DNA of 64,000 nucleotides from Candidatus Dormiibacterota bacterium (GCA_003151935.1 PLYZ01000044.1:1-64000); one strand, 5' to 3'. Shown: positions 46,516 to 56,721, counted from the first letter of the stretch. Notes: a model not told the origin generated them from the sequence alone. Made by a program: numbers and translations.

Positions 46516-47415
46516 TTGGCGGGCAAGCGAATCTGGGCGTTGATGATCTTGGCCCTGGCCATGAGCGCATGCGGAGGCCCGACCCCCGTCGCGTCGACCG
46601 GCTCGATCAAAGTCGTCGCGGGGCAGAACTTCTGGGGCAGCATCGCCGCCCAGCTGGGCGGATCGAAGGCCAGCGTCCAGAGCGTGGTGTCAGATCCGAA
46701 CGCCGATCCTCACGAATACGAGACCAACACCAATGACGCCCGCGCATTCGCCGACGCCAACCTCGTGATCCTCAACGGAGCCGGCTACGACGATTGGGGC
46801 AACAAGCTCCTGGCGGCGAATCCCAGCAGCCATCGCACAGTCCTCATCGCGGCCGGCCTCCTCGGCAAGAAGGCCGGCGACAACCCTCATTTCTGGTACA
46901 ACCCCGACTACGTCGCGCGGATCGCCGACCAGATCACCGCGGACTACAAGTCCATCGGCGCCGCCGATTCCGCTTACTTCGACCAGCAGCGCGCCGCATT
47001 CACCGCCTCGCTCGAGCCATATACGCAGCGCATTGCCGAGATCAAGGCGAAGTTCAGCGGCGTGCCGGTCGCCTCGACCGAGAGCATCTACGTGTACATG
47101 GCGACCGCCCTCGGCTTGAATCTCATCTCCCCAACCGCGTTCATGAACGCCGTCAGCGAGGGCAATGACCCGCCGGCCGCGGCGGTCATCGAATTCCAGG
47201 ACCAGATCACCGGGAGGCAGGCCAGGGTGCTGGTTTACAACGTCCAGACGGCGACCGCCGTCACGACCAACGTCAAACAGCTCGCGTTGCTCGCGCACAT
47301 CCCGGTGGTGGGCGTATCCGAGACGCTGCAGCCCGAGTCCGCGACATTCCAGGATTGGCAGCTCTCCCAGCTCATCGCCCTGCAGAGCGCGCTGAATGCC
47401 GGATCGGGAGCGTGA
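46516..47415 (+). CDS. znuA: Zinc/manganese ABC transporter substrate-binding lipoprotein
   Basis: Signal/lipobox LAGKRIWALMILALAMSACGG; DPHEYETNTND; NPHFWYNPDYVARIADQI; RBS aggagg before TTG 46516. Confidence 0.82.
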   Translation: MAGKRIWALMILALAMSACGGPTPVASTGSIKVVAGQNFWGSIAAQLGGSKASVQSVVSDPNADPHEYETNTNDARAFADANLVILNGAGYDDWGNKLLAANPSSHRTVLIAAGLLGKKAGDNPHFWYNPDYVARIADQITADYKSIGAADSAYFDQQRAAFTASLEPYTQRIAEIKAKFSGVPVASTESIYVYMATALGLNLISPTAFMNAVSEGNDPPAAAVIEFQDQITGRQARVLVYNVQTATAVTTNVKQLALLAHIPVVGVSETLQPESATFQDWQLSQLIALQSALNAGSGA

Positions 47416-48212
47416 TGAAAATGCAGCCGCCGGCGATCGTTGCGCGGGACCTCGCGGCCGGCTATGGAGCTCATCGAGTATGGGCGCATGCCGACTTTTC
47501 CATCGCAGCGGGATCGTTCACGGCAATCCTTGGACCCAACGGCGGCGGCAAGTCGACGCTGATCCGGACGATCCTCGGGCTGCTGCCACCCGCCGATGGC
47601 CAGCTCCAGGTCCTGGGCGAGAAGCCCCGCCGTGGCAACCGGCTGATCGGTTACATCCCGCAGCGGTCCACGTTCGATCCGGAACTTTCGATCCGCGGGC
47701 GTGACTTCGTCAGCCTCGGCGTAGACGGCCACCGCTGGGGGATGAGACTTCTCGGTGCGGCCACCGCCGCCGCGGCGGACGTGTCGATCCGCTCGGTGGA
47801 CGCCGAGTCGTACGCGGACCGCCCGATCGGGCAGCTGTCGGGAGGCGAGCAGCAGCGGCTTCTTCTCGCGCAGGCATTGGTCGGCAACCCGCGCCTCCTG
47901 CTCATGGACGAGCCGCTCTCGCAGCTCGACGTGCGAAACCAGAGCCTGATCGTCCAGCTGATCGAGGATCTCAAGCGCGCGCGTGAGCTCACGGTCCTGC
48001 TCATCGCGCACGACGTCAACCCGCTTCTCCCCCACATCGACCACGTCCTCTACGTCGCCCAGGGCAACGTCGCGATGGGGACGCCGCAGGAGATCATCAC
48101 CTCCGAATCGCTCACGCGGATCTACTCGACCCCGGTCGAGGTGCTCAAAGACAGCCGCGGGCGAGTGTTCGTGGTCGGCCTCGAGGAGGAGGTCAGCCAC
48201 CCGCATGGTTGA
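47415..48212 (+). CDS. znuC: Zinc/manganese ABC transporter ATP-binding protein
   Basis: GPNGGGKSTLIRTILGLL, LSGGEQQRLLLAQAL, LLLMDEPLSQLD; start overlaps the znuA stop. Confidence 0.9.
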   Translation: MKMQPPAIVARDLAAGYGAHRVWAHADFSIAAGSFTAILGPNGGGKSTLIRTILGLLPPADGQLQVLGEKPRRGNRLIGYIPQRSTFDPELSIRGRDFVSLGVDGHRWGMRLLGAATAAAADVSIRSVDAESYADRPIGQLSGGEQQRLLLAQALVGNPRLLLMDEPLSQLDVRNQSLIVQLIEDLKRARELTVLLIAHDVNPLLPHIDHVLYVAQGNVAMGTPQEIITSESLTRIYSTPVEVLKDSRGRVFVVGLEEEVSHPHG

Positions 48213-49143
48213 GCAATCGATCTTCACCACCATCACCAACACCTCGCCGCAAGTCAGCTGGAACCTGTTCGACGACATTGCGGCGCTTTTCCACTACGAC
48301 TTCATGGTTCACGCTTTCGAAGCGGGCACCATCGTGGCGATCGTCGCAGGCGCGATCGGCTACTTTGTCGTGCTGCGCAGCTCGGCCTTTGCGGCGCATG
48401 CGCTCTCCCACATCGGCTTCGCGGGTGCCACGGGTGCGGTGGTGCTGGCGGTGAACCCGATCTTCGGCCTGCTCGTCTTCACGGTCGGCAGCGGCATCGC
48501 GATCGGCGCGCTCGGCAACCGGCTGCGAGGTCGCGACGTGACCATCGGCATCGTGCTGGCGTGGACGCTCGGGCTCGGCGTGCTGTTCATCTCGCTGTAT
48601 TCGGGCTACGCGAACGAGGCTTACGCGATCCTTTTCGGACTCATCCTCGGCATCAGCGCCAACGACGTGATCTTCACGCTGGTCGCGGGCATCGTGACAA
48701 TCGCCGCCCTGATCGCCATCTACAGGCCGCTGCTGTTCGCATCAGTCGACGAGGAGCTCGCCGGCGCGAAAGGCGTTCCCGTGACCGCGTTGTCGATCGG
48801 TTTCATGGCCATCCTCGCCGTTGCCGTCACCGAGGCCGTGCAGGTGGTGGGCGTCCTCCTGATCTTCGCGCTGATCGTCACGCCCGCCGCCATCGCGGTG
48901 CGTTTCACGAGCCGGCCGTTTGTGGCCATCGCCACCGGCGTCGTGCTGGCCCTCGCCTTCACGTGGGCCGGTCTGACGATCGCGTACTACTCCCCACACC
49001 CGGTGAGCTTCTTCATCACGTCGATCGCCTTCGCGACCTATGTGGTCGTGCGCCTGGCCGAACCCATCGGCCGGCGCCTGCGGAGGAAATCCGCGACCGC
49101 CGCGTCGATCCAAGATCAACAGGGTCACACCAGCGACGCTTGA
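48205..49143 (+). CDS. znuB: Zinc/manganese ABC transporter permease
   Basis: Multi-TM, SAFAAHALSHIGFAGATGAV, ABC-3 family pattern; start corrected to ATG 48205. Confidence 0.87.
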   Translation: MVEQSIFTTITNTSPQVSWNLFDDIAALFHYDFMVHAFEAGTIVAIVAGAIGYFVVLRSSAFAAHALSHIGFAGATGAVVLAVNPIFGLLVFTVGSGIAIGALGNRLRGRDVTIGIVLAWTLGLGVLFISLYSGYANEAYAILFGLILGISANDVIFTLVAGIVTIAALIAIYRPLLFASVDEELAGAKGVPVTALSIGFMAILAVAVTEAVQVVGVLLIFALIVTPAAIAVRFTSRPFVAIATGVVLALAFTWAGLTIAYYSPHPVSFFITSIAFATYVVVRLAEPIGRRLRRKSATAASIQDQQGHTSDA

Positions 49144-49173
49144 GTTCGGAGCACGTGCCTGAAGCAATAAACA

Positions 49174-49192
49174 GGTACCGGATTTAGGTACC
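49174..49192. repeat. Spaced repeat GGTACC-GGATTTA-GGTACC
   Basis: Same geometry and GGTACCGGA core as 54396..54414. Confidence 0.55.
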
Positions 49193-49288
49193 ACCGGCCA
49201 GTCTTCAGGTGTTTCCCACCTTATGAGCCACAGGGTCCCCTTCCTACCTTGGTGCAAGGTCAGAAATCCAGAAGGAGGACAACGAAAA

Positions 49289-49423
49289 GTGAGCGACAAC
49301 TACAGGTTCTATTCGGCAAAGATGGCCGAGCTCCGCGTCTACCGCGCGGCCTCCCGGCCATTGCACGACCAGCTCCACGAGCTCCTGGTGTTCGTGAGGA
49401 TGTGTGAGGCCCTATGGAGATGA
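49289..49423 (+). CDS. Hypothetical 44-aa protein
   Basis: VSDNYRFYSAKMAELRVYRAASRPLHDQLHELLVFVRMCEALWR, AAGGAGG RBS before GTG 49289. Confidence 0.4.
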   Translation: MSDNYRFYSAKMAELRVYRAASRPLHDQLHELLVFVRMCEALWR

Positions 49424-49450
49424 CCCCTAGCGTGAGCTGCTCGGTCCCGA

Positions 49451-50425
49451 TTACCTGGTCGTGGCGGAGGTCAGGGAGGCAAGGGTTCTGAGCTCCGGGA
49501 GATAGGGGACCGATCTATCTCTTGTGACCAGGTTGAGGACCACCTGGTCCGCGCCGGCGCTGAATAGACCGCTGACACGCTCTTGAACTGTTGCGACATC
49601 GCCCCAGGCCACGATCGCATCGAAGAGCTCGTCTGATCCGGGGGGCTCGAGTGCCTCGGGCCGCCAGCCCAGCCGGAGAAGATTGTTTCGGTAGTTCTCG
49701 GTACGGAGGTAAAGGGTCGTGTGCAAGTCTCCGATCGTCCGGGCCGTGGCCCGGTCGGCCGCCAGCACCACCGGCAGATCAGCCGCGAGGAAGGGCTCCG
49801 GACCGAGCTGCTCACGGACCAGCCGGATGTGCTCTGCTGTCGTGAAGTAGGGGTAGGCGCCGGCGGTGCGTTCCCCCGCAAGCCCAACCATGCGGGGGCC
49901 GAGGGCGGCGAGGACAATCGGGGGCAGCGGCGCTTCGGGACCGCGCCATAGGGCTTGGCCCATCCGATCGAGATAGTCGCGCATGGCGGAAACCGGCCGG
50001 GCATAGTCGTGCCCGCGGGCGGCAACCATCGGGGCATGGCTCACGCCCAAACCCAGGATGAATCGATCGGGCCACGCCTCGGCCAAGGCGCGGCCGCCGG
50101 CCGCCATGGCCATCGGATCGCGCGCCCAGATGTTGGCGATCCCGCTGGCGACGACCAGGCTCGAAGTTGCGCCCAGGAAGATGGAGGCTTGAACGAACGC
50201 CTCGCGGCCCACCGCCTCCCCGTACCACAGCGTGCCGTAGCCAAGCTTCTCGATCTCGACGGCGACATCTCGCTGCACAGTCGCGTGCTGAGCAGACAGC
50301 GAACCAGAGAAGATGCCCAGCCTGCGTGGTTTGATGTTGCCTAGTCGCGTCAGACCCATGTGATCGAGGCAATGGTGCCAGGTTGCGATGCAGTGGATAG
50401 GCTTACCCGCAGTTCGGGTTCGCAC
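49451..50425 (-). CDS. LLM-class F420-dependent oxidoreductase
   Basis: GTLWYGEAVGREAFVQASIFLGAT, FILGLGVSHAPMV; 324 aa. Confidence 0.82.
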   Translation of the reverse strand: MRTRTAGKPIHCIATWHHCLDHMGLTRLGNIKPRRLGIFSGSLSAQHATVQRDVAVEIEKLGYGTLWYGEAVGREAFVQASIFLGATSSLVVASGIANIWARDPMAMAAGGRALAEAWPDRFILGLGVSHAPMVAARGHDYARPVSAMRDYLDRMGQALWRGPEAPLPPIVLAALGPRMVGLAGERTAGAYPYFTTAEHIRLVREQLGPEPFLAADLPVVLAADRATARTIGDLHTTLYLRTENYRNNLLRLGWRPEALEPPGSDELFDAIVAWGDVATVQERVSGLFSAGADQVVLNLVTRDRSVPYLPELRTLASLTSATTR

Positions 50426-50732
50426 GCAGCAAAAAGGGAATCAGGCCCAAATGAAGCTCTCGACCGCGGAAACAATCCTCGTGGTGACGTTGCTGATACG
50501 TCGTCTGCGACGTTCTGCGGACTCCGCCGGCACACCTCGAAACCCGGGATCCAGCGTGCGTGACCGGCATCGTCATAGTCGCGCCGGCCCTGCTTTTCGT
50601 CGGGCTTGCGCTGAGCATCGTCGCGCTAGTCCTTCTGTTTTGAAGGTCAGAAAGCACGCCGATCGTCGCGATCGTCGTCGTTTTCGCCGGCTATTGGATG
50701 CTCCGGAGAGGCACCACGAACACAGCCGGACG

Positions 50733-51971
50733 CTAGGTCGCGGCTCGGCCGGCCGAAGGCAGCCTCGTGGTCAGCAGCGCCGCGATCAGTGAGATCGCGG
50801 CCCCGGTCCACAACACGGTGTTGAGCCCTTCGTGCACCAGCAGCCCCCCGACAACGCCGCCCGCAACCGATGCGAAGTAGATCGGCAGGAGGACCAGGTT
50901 GAGCGTGGTGGCGCGACGTTCCTCCGGAACGGCGGTGGCGAGAAGCGCGAAGACCATCGAAATGGCGGTGGCGGTCGCGGCCCCGAGGCCGACCGCGCCC
51001 ACCGTCAACCAGACCACGTTCGGCGCCACCGCCAGACCGGCCAGGCTGCCTGCCGCCAGCACGCAGGCGCCGGCCAGGAGCGGCCGGAAGCCGTAGCGAT
51101 CGCCGGCGGCACCTGCCAGCGGCGATAGAAGCGCGCCCAGCAGGGCCGACGCCCCGAAGACGATCCCGATCTGGCCGGCGGCCCCGACTGTGCCGCCGTT
51201 CAGCCTGATCACGAGCAGCGGAAGGAAAGGGTTCGCGATCTGCTGGGCGAAGTACGCCAGGCCGAAAACACCAAAGACGATCAGGGTCACACGTCCGGTC
51301 AGGGCCAGCCGCAGAGCGTTGAACGCGAGCCGCGTCGCCGATCCGGGCGGCGCCGGCGGGCGTGTCCCCTCCCGGGCGAAGGCCAGGAGGATGACGCCGG
51401 CCGCCAGCGACATCGCGGCGTCGAGGGCGAACAAGCTGTGGAGGTCCAGGACGCCCCGGTCCACGAGCCAGCCGCCGGCGGCGGGGCCAAGCGCGAAGCC
51501 GAGCGACGGCGTGACGCCAAATAGCGAGATTGCAAATCCGACCCGGCCCCGCGGCGTGACCGCTCGAAGGGCGGTGAGCATGACCCCGGTGTTCCCGAGC
51601 TGGAACCCGACCAGGAGCAGCGCGAACGCGGCTTCCCATCGGTTCTGCGCGAGCCAGAGCCCGGCGAAGACCACCATCTCGACGAAGGCGCTGCGGGCGA
51701 TGATCGGGACGCGCCCGTAACGCTCGGCCCAGACCCCCCAGAACGGGACCAGCGGCAGGCCGAAGAGGAAGAAGGCCGCGTTCAGGTAGCCGGTCCATGC
51801 CGGCACCTCCGCCGGCGGAACGTGCACCGTCGGGAGGTACAGGGGCATGAAGCGGAACACGTGGGAGACCGTGGACGCCTCGATGGTTGAAGCAATCCCG
51901 AAGAGCACAAGCAGCGCGATCCACCCCGATGCCCGTCGGGTCGATGTTGCCGTGGCCGTCCCCGCCGACAT
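50733..51971 (-). CDS. MFS transporter
   Basis: 12 TM pattern; WAERYGRVPIIARS-like loop motif. Confidence 0.82.
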   Translation of the reverse strand: MSAGTATATSTRRASGWIALLVLFGIASTIEASTVSHVFRFMPLYLPTVHVPPAEVPAWTGYLNAAFFLFGLPLVPFWGVWAERYGRVPIIARSAFVEMVVFAGLWLAQNRWEAAFALLLVGFQLGNTGVMLTALRAVTPRGRVGFAISLFGVTPSLGFALGPAAGGWLVDRGVLDLHSLFALDAAMSLAAGVILLAFAREGTRPPAPPGSATRLAFNALRLALTGRVTLIVFGVFGLAYFAQQIANPFLPLLVIRLNGGTVGAAGQIGIVFGASALLGALLSPLAGAAGDRYGFRPLLAGACVLAAGSLAGLAVAPNVVWLTVGAVGLGAATATAISMVFALLATAVPEERRATTLNLVLLPIYFASVAGGVVGGLLVHEGLNTVLWTGAAISLIAALLTTRLPSAGRAAT

Positions 51972-52059
51972 GTCAGGCGACTATAAAGGCCTTCTCAGAC
52001 CACCAATATGTCTCGCGCCCCCACGAATGTGTCGGGGCCGCGTGCGCCGTTCGTTGCAG

Positions 52060-52953
52060 TTAGGCAGCCACTCCCAGCTGGGCAGCGATTGGGATCACCT
52101 CGCGTCCCATGATCTCGAGTGGCTTGATCTGGTCGACGCCAACCACCCAACCGAAGACCGACTGGATGCCCATGCCTGCCAGCCAGCGAAGCTTGTCTAT
52201 CACTTCGCTGACCTTCGACCCGTCCACCCCGACATCGAAGCCGAAGGGGACTGTTTTCTCGATCGCGTCGTAATCACGGCCCTCCTGCTCGCAGAGCCGG
52301 CGCAGCAATTCGAGCTGCCGCGGGATCTCAGGCGAGGGGCGAAGATTGCACGCGTCGGCGTAGCGGGCGACCAGGGGCAAAGTGCGGCGCTCCCCGCTGC
52401 CGGCGATAAGGATCGGCGGATGCGGCCGGCTGAGGCTCTGCGGAAGATTCAAGGGACGTTCGATTCGCACGTGCGCGCCCACGAAAGGCTGGTCTCCACC
52501 GTGCTCGCCCTCCCACATCCGCAGGCAGGCCTGGACCGTCTCTTCGAGGAGATCGAACCGCTCACTCAGGGGCGGAAAGGGCAGCCCGAGGCCCTGGGCC
52601 TCTTCGGGATAGTCGCCCGCCCCGATGCCGAGCATCGCGCGACCTCCTGAAAGCACGTCGAGGGTCGTCACCATCTTGGCCAGCAAGCCCGCATGCCGGT
52701 ACGAAACCGCCGTGGCCAGCGCGAACAGGCGCACCCGACGCGTGCGGCCGGCGATGAAGCCAAGCGTCGTGTACGCCTCGATCTGGCTGACCTCGGGCCC
52801 GCCCATGATCGGGTGCTGCCAGAGGTGATCGGCCACGTCGATCGTTTCGAAGCCGGCAGATTCGGCGGCTTGGACGACCTCGGCCAGCTTCGATCCGAGC
52901 CGTTGCGCACCGCCGTCCCAGGTGGTCGACGGGATATGCAGGCCGAGCTTCAT
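52060..52953 (-). CDS. LLM-class F420-dependent oxidoreductase
   Basis: MKLGLHIPSTTWDGGAQRLG, LSGGRAMLGIGAGDYPEEAQGLG. Confidence 0.85.
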   Translation of the reverse strand: MKLGLHIPSTTWDGGAQRLGSKLAEVVQAAESAGFETIDVADHLWQHPIMGGPEVSQIEAYTTLGFIAGRTRRVRLFALATAVSYRHAGLLAKMVTTLDVLSGGRAMLGIGAGDYPEEAQGLGLPFPPLSERFDLLEETVQACLRMWEGEHGGDQPFVGAHVRIERPLNLPQSLSRPHPPILIAGSGERRTLPLVARYADACNLRPSPEIPRQLELLRRLCEQEGRDYDAIEKTVPFGFDVGVDGSKVSEVIDKLRWLAGMGIQSVFGWVVGVDQIKPLEIMGREVIPIAAQLGVAA

Positions 52954-52999
52954 GGTGTCCCCAAGTGTGGATCGACGGTATGTAGAGGTTGTGAAGGGT

Positions 53000-53025
53000 G
53001 CTGGGCCGGGCGAACCCGGCCCAGC
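53000..53025 (-). terminator. Terminator-like hairpin
   Basis: gctgggccggg-cgaa-cccggcccagc perfect 11-bp stem with cgaa tetraloop between two minus-strand genes; weak T tract. Confidence 0.5.
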
Positions 53026-53033
53026 AAACAGGT

Positions 53034-53507
53034 CTATGCGCAGGCGGGCGGCGCGGTCTCGATGCGGAACGGGCTCCCGGCCGGCACGACGATGGTCGCG
53101 TACACGACTGCTTTGTCCGTGGCGCTCTCATTGCTGACCATGAAAGGCGTGGTCCCACTCTCGACGAACGACTGGTGGGCGCCGTAGGTTGCCGTCTGGC
53201 AGTTCGCGTCGTGCGTGGTGACCTGGCCCGACTCGACGACCACGATCACGACGCCTGGGTGGAAGTGCCAGCCCGACGTGCCATGCGACTGGAAGATGAT
53301 CGTCTGGACCAGGACATCAGTCGGATCCTTGGTCTGGAACTTGACCCGATCCTGGTTCACCTGGACACTGTCGGAGAGCGTCGCCCGGTGACCGAGGATC
53401 GTGGTTGTGATCAAGGTTCCCGTGTTGGCGAGCGCAATCGTCGCGCCAAATGCAGCAATGACCGTGATCGTGCCGAGGCCGATGACCAGCTTTCGATAGA
53501 AGTTCAT
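53034..53507 (-). CDS. Exported cupin-domain protein
   Basis: N-terminal signal/TM anchor, HGTSGWHFHPGVVIVVVESGQV cupin motif. Confidence 0.72.
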   Translation of the reverse strand: MNFYRKLVIGLGTITVIAAFGATIALANTGTLITTTILGHRATLSDSVQVNQDRVKFQTKDPTDVLVQTIIFQSHGTSGWHFHPGVVIVVVESGQVTTHDANCQTATYGAHQSFVESGTTPFMVSNESATDKAVVYATIVVPAGSPFRIETAPPACA

Positions 53508-53532
53508 TTGACTTTCTCCTATTGCTTATGGA

Positions 53533-54291
53533 TTAGACGTTTGTGGTCAGCTGCGCGCCGTCGGCCAGGATGAAGGTGGCGACAACCATCAGCTCGGTGC
53601 TTCCGTGGTTGAAGGCCTGCAGCGTGTGGCCCGGCAGCTCGCCGAAGCTGTCTCCCACGCTGTACGTCTTCTCTACGCCGTCGGTGCTGAGAGTGACCTG
53701 GCCCTGGATGACGGTGACCACGCCCGGGCCGCCGTGCTGGTGCTTGAGGGTTTGGGCACCGGGTGCGAAGTCGAGCACCTGCTGGATCAGGCTGTAGCCC
53801 CCGCTGATGCTCGGTTGGGCGAGGGTGAAGCTGTAGAGCGTCTTGTTGGGCATCGCCGGAGCCGGCTGACCGGCGACCGGCGCTGTCGGCTTCGCGCCGT
53901 GCAGCACGGGGAATGCGACCGCGACCATGGCCTCTCCGGAGCCCATGTTGACCGCCTGGACAGATTGATTGAGGGGCTCGATGAGCGCTTCCCCGGCCGA
54001 AGCCTGCTTGTCACCGGAGGCCATCTTGATTGTGATCTGCCCCTGCAGCACCGTGCCGAGGTTGGACGACGTGTGTTTGTGCACCACGCTCGCGGCGCCG
54101 GGGGAAAAGTCGAGGACCGACTGGATGAGGTCGATCGGCGCGACGGCGGTCAGCCCTGGCAGCACGTTTCGGTATGTGGTCACGGGCCCGGGCGGCGTTG
54201 ACGGCTTCGCCGCGACGTTGGCGGTCGCCCCGCCGCAGGCAGCGACCAGCGCGACCGCAACGAGCAGCACTGACAAAGGAACTCTCTTCAT
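53533..54291 (-). CDS. Tandem-cupin lipoprotein
   Basis: MKRVPLSVLLVAVALVAACGG lipobox; two cupin halves (FSPGAASVVHKHTSSNLGTVLQGQITI, FAPGAQTLKHQHGGPGVVTVIQGQVTL). Confidence 0.8.
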   Translation of the reverse strand: MKRVPLSVLLVAVALVAACGGATANVAAKPSTPPGPVTTYRNVLPGLTAVAPIDLIQSVLDFSPGAASVVHKHTSSNLGTVLQGQITIKMASGDKQASAGEALIEPLNQSVQAVNMGSGEAMVAVAFPVLHGAKPTAPVAGQPAPAMPNKTLYSFTLAQPSISGGYSLIQQVLDFAPGAQTLKHQHGGPGVVTVIQGQVTLSTDGVEKTYSVGDSFGELPGHTLQAFNHGSTELMVVATFILADGAQLTTNV

Positions 54292-54383
54292 TCGACCATG
54301 CCTCCTGGATTTCGGTTGCCGGGCCGATGGCCCGGCTGTGGTCTCGAGGCTGAGGCAGGTCGGAGCCCCGCGTCATTCGTAGA

Positions 54384-54414
54384 AGTACCGAGATCGGTAC
54401 CGGAAGTCGGTACC
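54384..54414. promoter_or_regulatory. AGTACCGAGATCGGTACCGGAAGTCGGTACC repeated operator-like sequence
   Basis: Three spaced (A/G)GTACC units in the divergent region between cupin lipoprotein and LuxR-NHL gene. Confidence 0.5.
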
Positions 54415-54442
54415 GGTTTCTAAGGCTGCCGATCAGATCGCG

Positions 54443-55819
54443 TTGTTATGCTCCCTCGCGAATCCAGTGGTCGCGCCCAATCTCACCCGCCGCGAGCGAG
54501 AGGTGGCAACCCTTGTCGCCCAGGGGCTGACCAACCGCGAGATCGCCACCCGTCTGTTCATCTCTGAGCGCACGGCGGAGAGTCACGTCGAGCAGATCCG
54601 AGGCAAGCTGGGGTTCCGTTCGCGTTCACAGATCGCCGCCTGGATGGCGCAGGGCACGCCGGACGACGGCGGTGTTGTATCCACCGTGCCCGCCGCCGTC
54701 CATGCCGAGCCACCAGCTCGCGGACGAGCTCGGCCCCGCCTCCGGGGACGCCTCGGAATCGCGCTCAGCGCAGGCGTGATCGGAGTTGCGCTGCTGGTAG
54801 TGGTCGCGTTCGCAAATTCCTGGCTGCCTGCATCGATAGCCACGGGACCGACGGCCATAACCGTTGCGGGTACCGGCGAGCGGGCCTTCTCTGGGGACGG
54901 ACGCCAGGCCACCGCATCGGCCCTCGTACGGCCGCTGGCGCTGGCCATCGGGCCGGCCGGCGAAATTTACATCGCTGAGGGGAACCGGATACGCGAGGTC
55001 AAAAGGGACGGAGTGATCAGCACATTCGCGGGCACCGGCGTAGCAGGGAACGCCGGTGACAGGGGACCAGCTGCACAGGCGCAGCTCAACACCCCCCAGG
55101 GCCTGGCCGTGGACAGCGCGGGGAACGTCTACATCGCCGACACGCTCAACAATCGGGTCAGGCTCGTCGACGCGGATGGCACGATCACGACGGTCGCGGG
55201 CTCCGGCGCAGCCGGTTATGCGGGTGACGGGCGACCCGGGCCGGAGGCCAACCTGAATCTACCCACCGGTCTCGCCATCGGCTTCAGCGACACGCTCTTC
55301 ATCGCCGACACGGGCAACAACGTGGTCCGTCAGCTTGACCCAGACGGAGCGATCCACACGGTGGCCGGTACTGGCGAAGCCGGATACCGGGGTGAAGCCG
55401 GTTCCGCCGTCGATGCGGTTCTCCACGCCCCGGGCGGCCTCGCGTTTGACAGCGAAGGAAACCTCTACATCGCCGACACGCTCAACCAGCGCGTCCGCAG
55501 GATTGACGTCAACGGACAGATCCAGACCGTTGCGGGAACCGGGGTTGCCGGCTATTCAGGAGACGGACATCCTGCCATCTACGCCGAACTGAACCTGGCG
55601 ACCAATCCTCTCGACGGGATCGGCCAGGCCCTGGCTGTGGATTCCCAGGGAGACGTCCTAATCGCAGACGGGTTGAACCACCGAGTCAGGCGGCTCGACC
55701 TGAAGGGTGTGATCAACACCATCGTGCAGATGAACACACCGCTCGGCGTGGTCGTCGACAGGCAGGGCGCCGTCTATGTCGCCGACGCCGGCGACAACAG
55801 GGTCCGCCGGATCGGGTGA
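54443..55819 (+). CDS. LuxR-type HTH - TM - NHL-repeat protein (membrane-anchored one-component regulator)
   Basis: [47 protein letters not shown] ([21 protein letters not shown]); repeated NHL units [21 protein letters not shown]. Confidence 0.87.
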   Translation: MLCSLANPVVAPNLTRREREVATLVAQGLTNREIATRLFISERTAESHVEQIRGKLGFRSRSQIAAWMAQGTPDDGGVVSTVPAAVHAEPPARGRARPRLRGRLGIALSAGVIGVALLVVVAFANSWLPASIATGPTAITVAGTGERAFSGDGRQATASALVRPLALAIGPAGEIYIAEGNRIREVKRDGVISTFAGTGVAGNAGDRGPAAQAQLNTPQGLAVDSAGNVYIADTLNNRVRLVDADGTITTVAGSGAAGYAGDGRPGPEANLNLPTGLAIGFSDTLFIADTGNNVVRQLDPDGAIHTVAGTGEAGYRGEAGSAVDAVLHAPGGLAFDSEGNLYIADTLNQRVRRIDVNGQIQTVAGTGVAGYSGDGHPAIYAELNLATNPLDGIGQALAVDSQGDVLIADGLNHRVRRLDLKGVINTIVQMNTPLGVVVDRQGAVYVADAGDNRVRRIG

Positions 55820-56623
55820 TCAGGCCGCCGGCGGTTGCTGGAGCGGCACCTCGAAGTCTTTTCCGACCGCGGTGGTGATGAATTCGAGATACACCGCCTG
55901 GTCCGGCCCCGAGTTCATCTCCTGAAGCGCGACATCGGGTAGGACGGCGAGACCTTCGCCGAGGCTCAAGGTGACCGAAGGCCGGTGAGCGATCTTGATC
56001 GTCACCGAACCGCTGAGCACGTAGAAGGCGGAGAGGCCGCCGAACCGATGCGCTCCAGGCGTTCCGGCCTTCGCGAGCGTGACCTGACGCAGCACCTGTG
56101 AGTAGGCCACCTGGGGCAGACCGTCGCGGACGATGTCGTCGCTTTCAAAAGCCGCCTGCGCGATCTTGTCGACGAGAGGCTGACCGCGAGCGGAGCTTGG
56201 CCAGATAGCGATCGAGTACCACACGCTCGGGCCCGGCCCTGGGTTGAAATGGGTGTGCGTCACGCTCTGGTGAAACATCGCCTGCCCGGCCATCAGGTCG
56301 ATCGGCGGCTGGCCGTTGAGCGTCAACCGGTGAACGCCCGTCTCGACATAAACGACGCTCGGGACGTGCTGCTTTGAGTTGATGACGTAGCCTGCCGGTT
56401 GCGCGAAGCGAATCATCCGGATGTAGACAGGACCAGTCGGCAGACTGTCGAGCTTGCCGCCGTCGAGCGTCTTCACGGCGGCGCCGCGAGCAAGCGCATC
56501 GGGGTTCGAAGCCGAGGTTGGCGCGGTCCCGCATGCGGAAAGGGCAATCCCGATCGCAATCAGCATGGTCAGCTTCGACTTCACAGCACCCGTAACCCTA
56601 ATCGTGCGAATGGCCCAACGCAC
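55820..56623 (-). CDS. Cupin-like lipoprotein
   Basis: LTMLIAIGIALSACGT lipobox; cupin-like HRFGGLSAFYVLSGSVTIKIAHRPSVTLSLGEG. Confidence 0.68.
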   Translation of the reverse strand: MRWAIRTIRVTGAVKSKLTMLIAIGIALSACGTAPTSASNPDALARGAAVKTLDGGKLDSLPTGPVYIRMIRFAQPAGYVINSKQHVPSVVYVETGVHRLTLNGQPPIDLMAGQAMFHQSVTHTHFNPGPGPSVWYSIAIWPSSARGQPLVDKIAQAAFESDDIVRDGLPQVAYSQVLRQVTLAKAGTPGAHRFGGLSAFYVLSGSVTIKIAHRPSVTLSLGEGLAVLPDVALQEMNSGPDQAVYLEFITTAVGKDFEVPLQQPPAA

Positions 56624-56721
56624 CCGCCTTGAGGCATGATTGCTGTCTCCAGGCGGCTGACCTGGACCGGACCTCAGATGCGGTCAACGAAACCGCGCCT
56701 TTCGTGCAGGGGGGATGAGCA

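Noticed and set aside
50641-50643. In-frame TGA as selenocysteine codon
   Set aside because: No SECIS-like structure or redox motif; nonsense mutation or separate microproteins are simpler.
50647-51924. 425-aa minus-strand ORF
   Set aside because: Out-of-frame Arg/Gly-rich overlap of the MFS gene.
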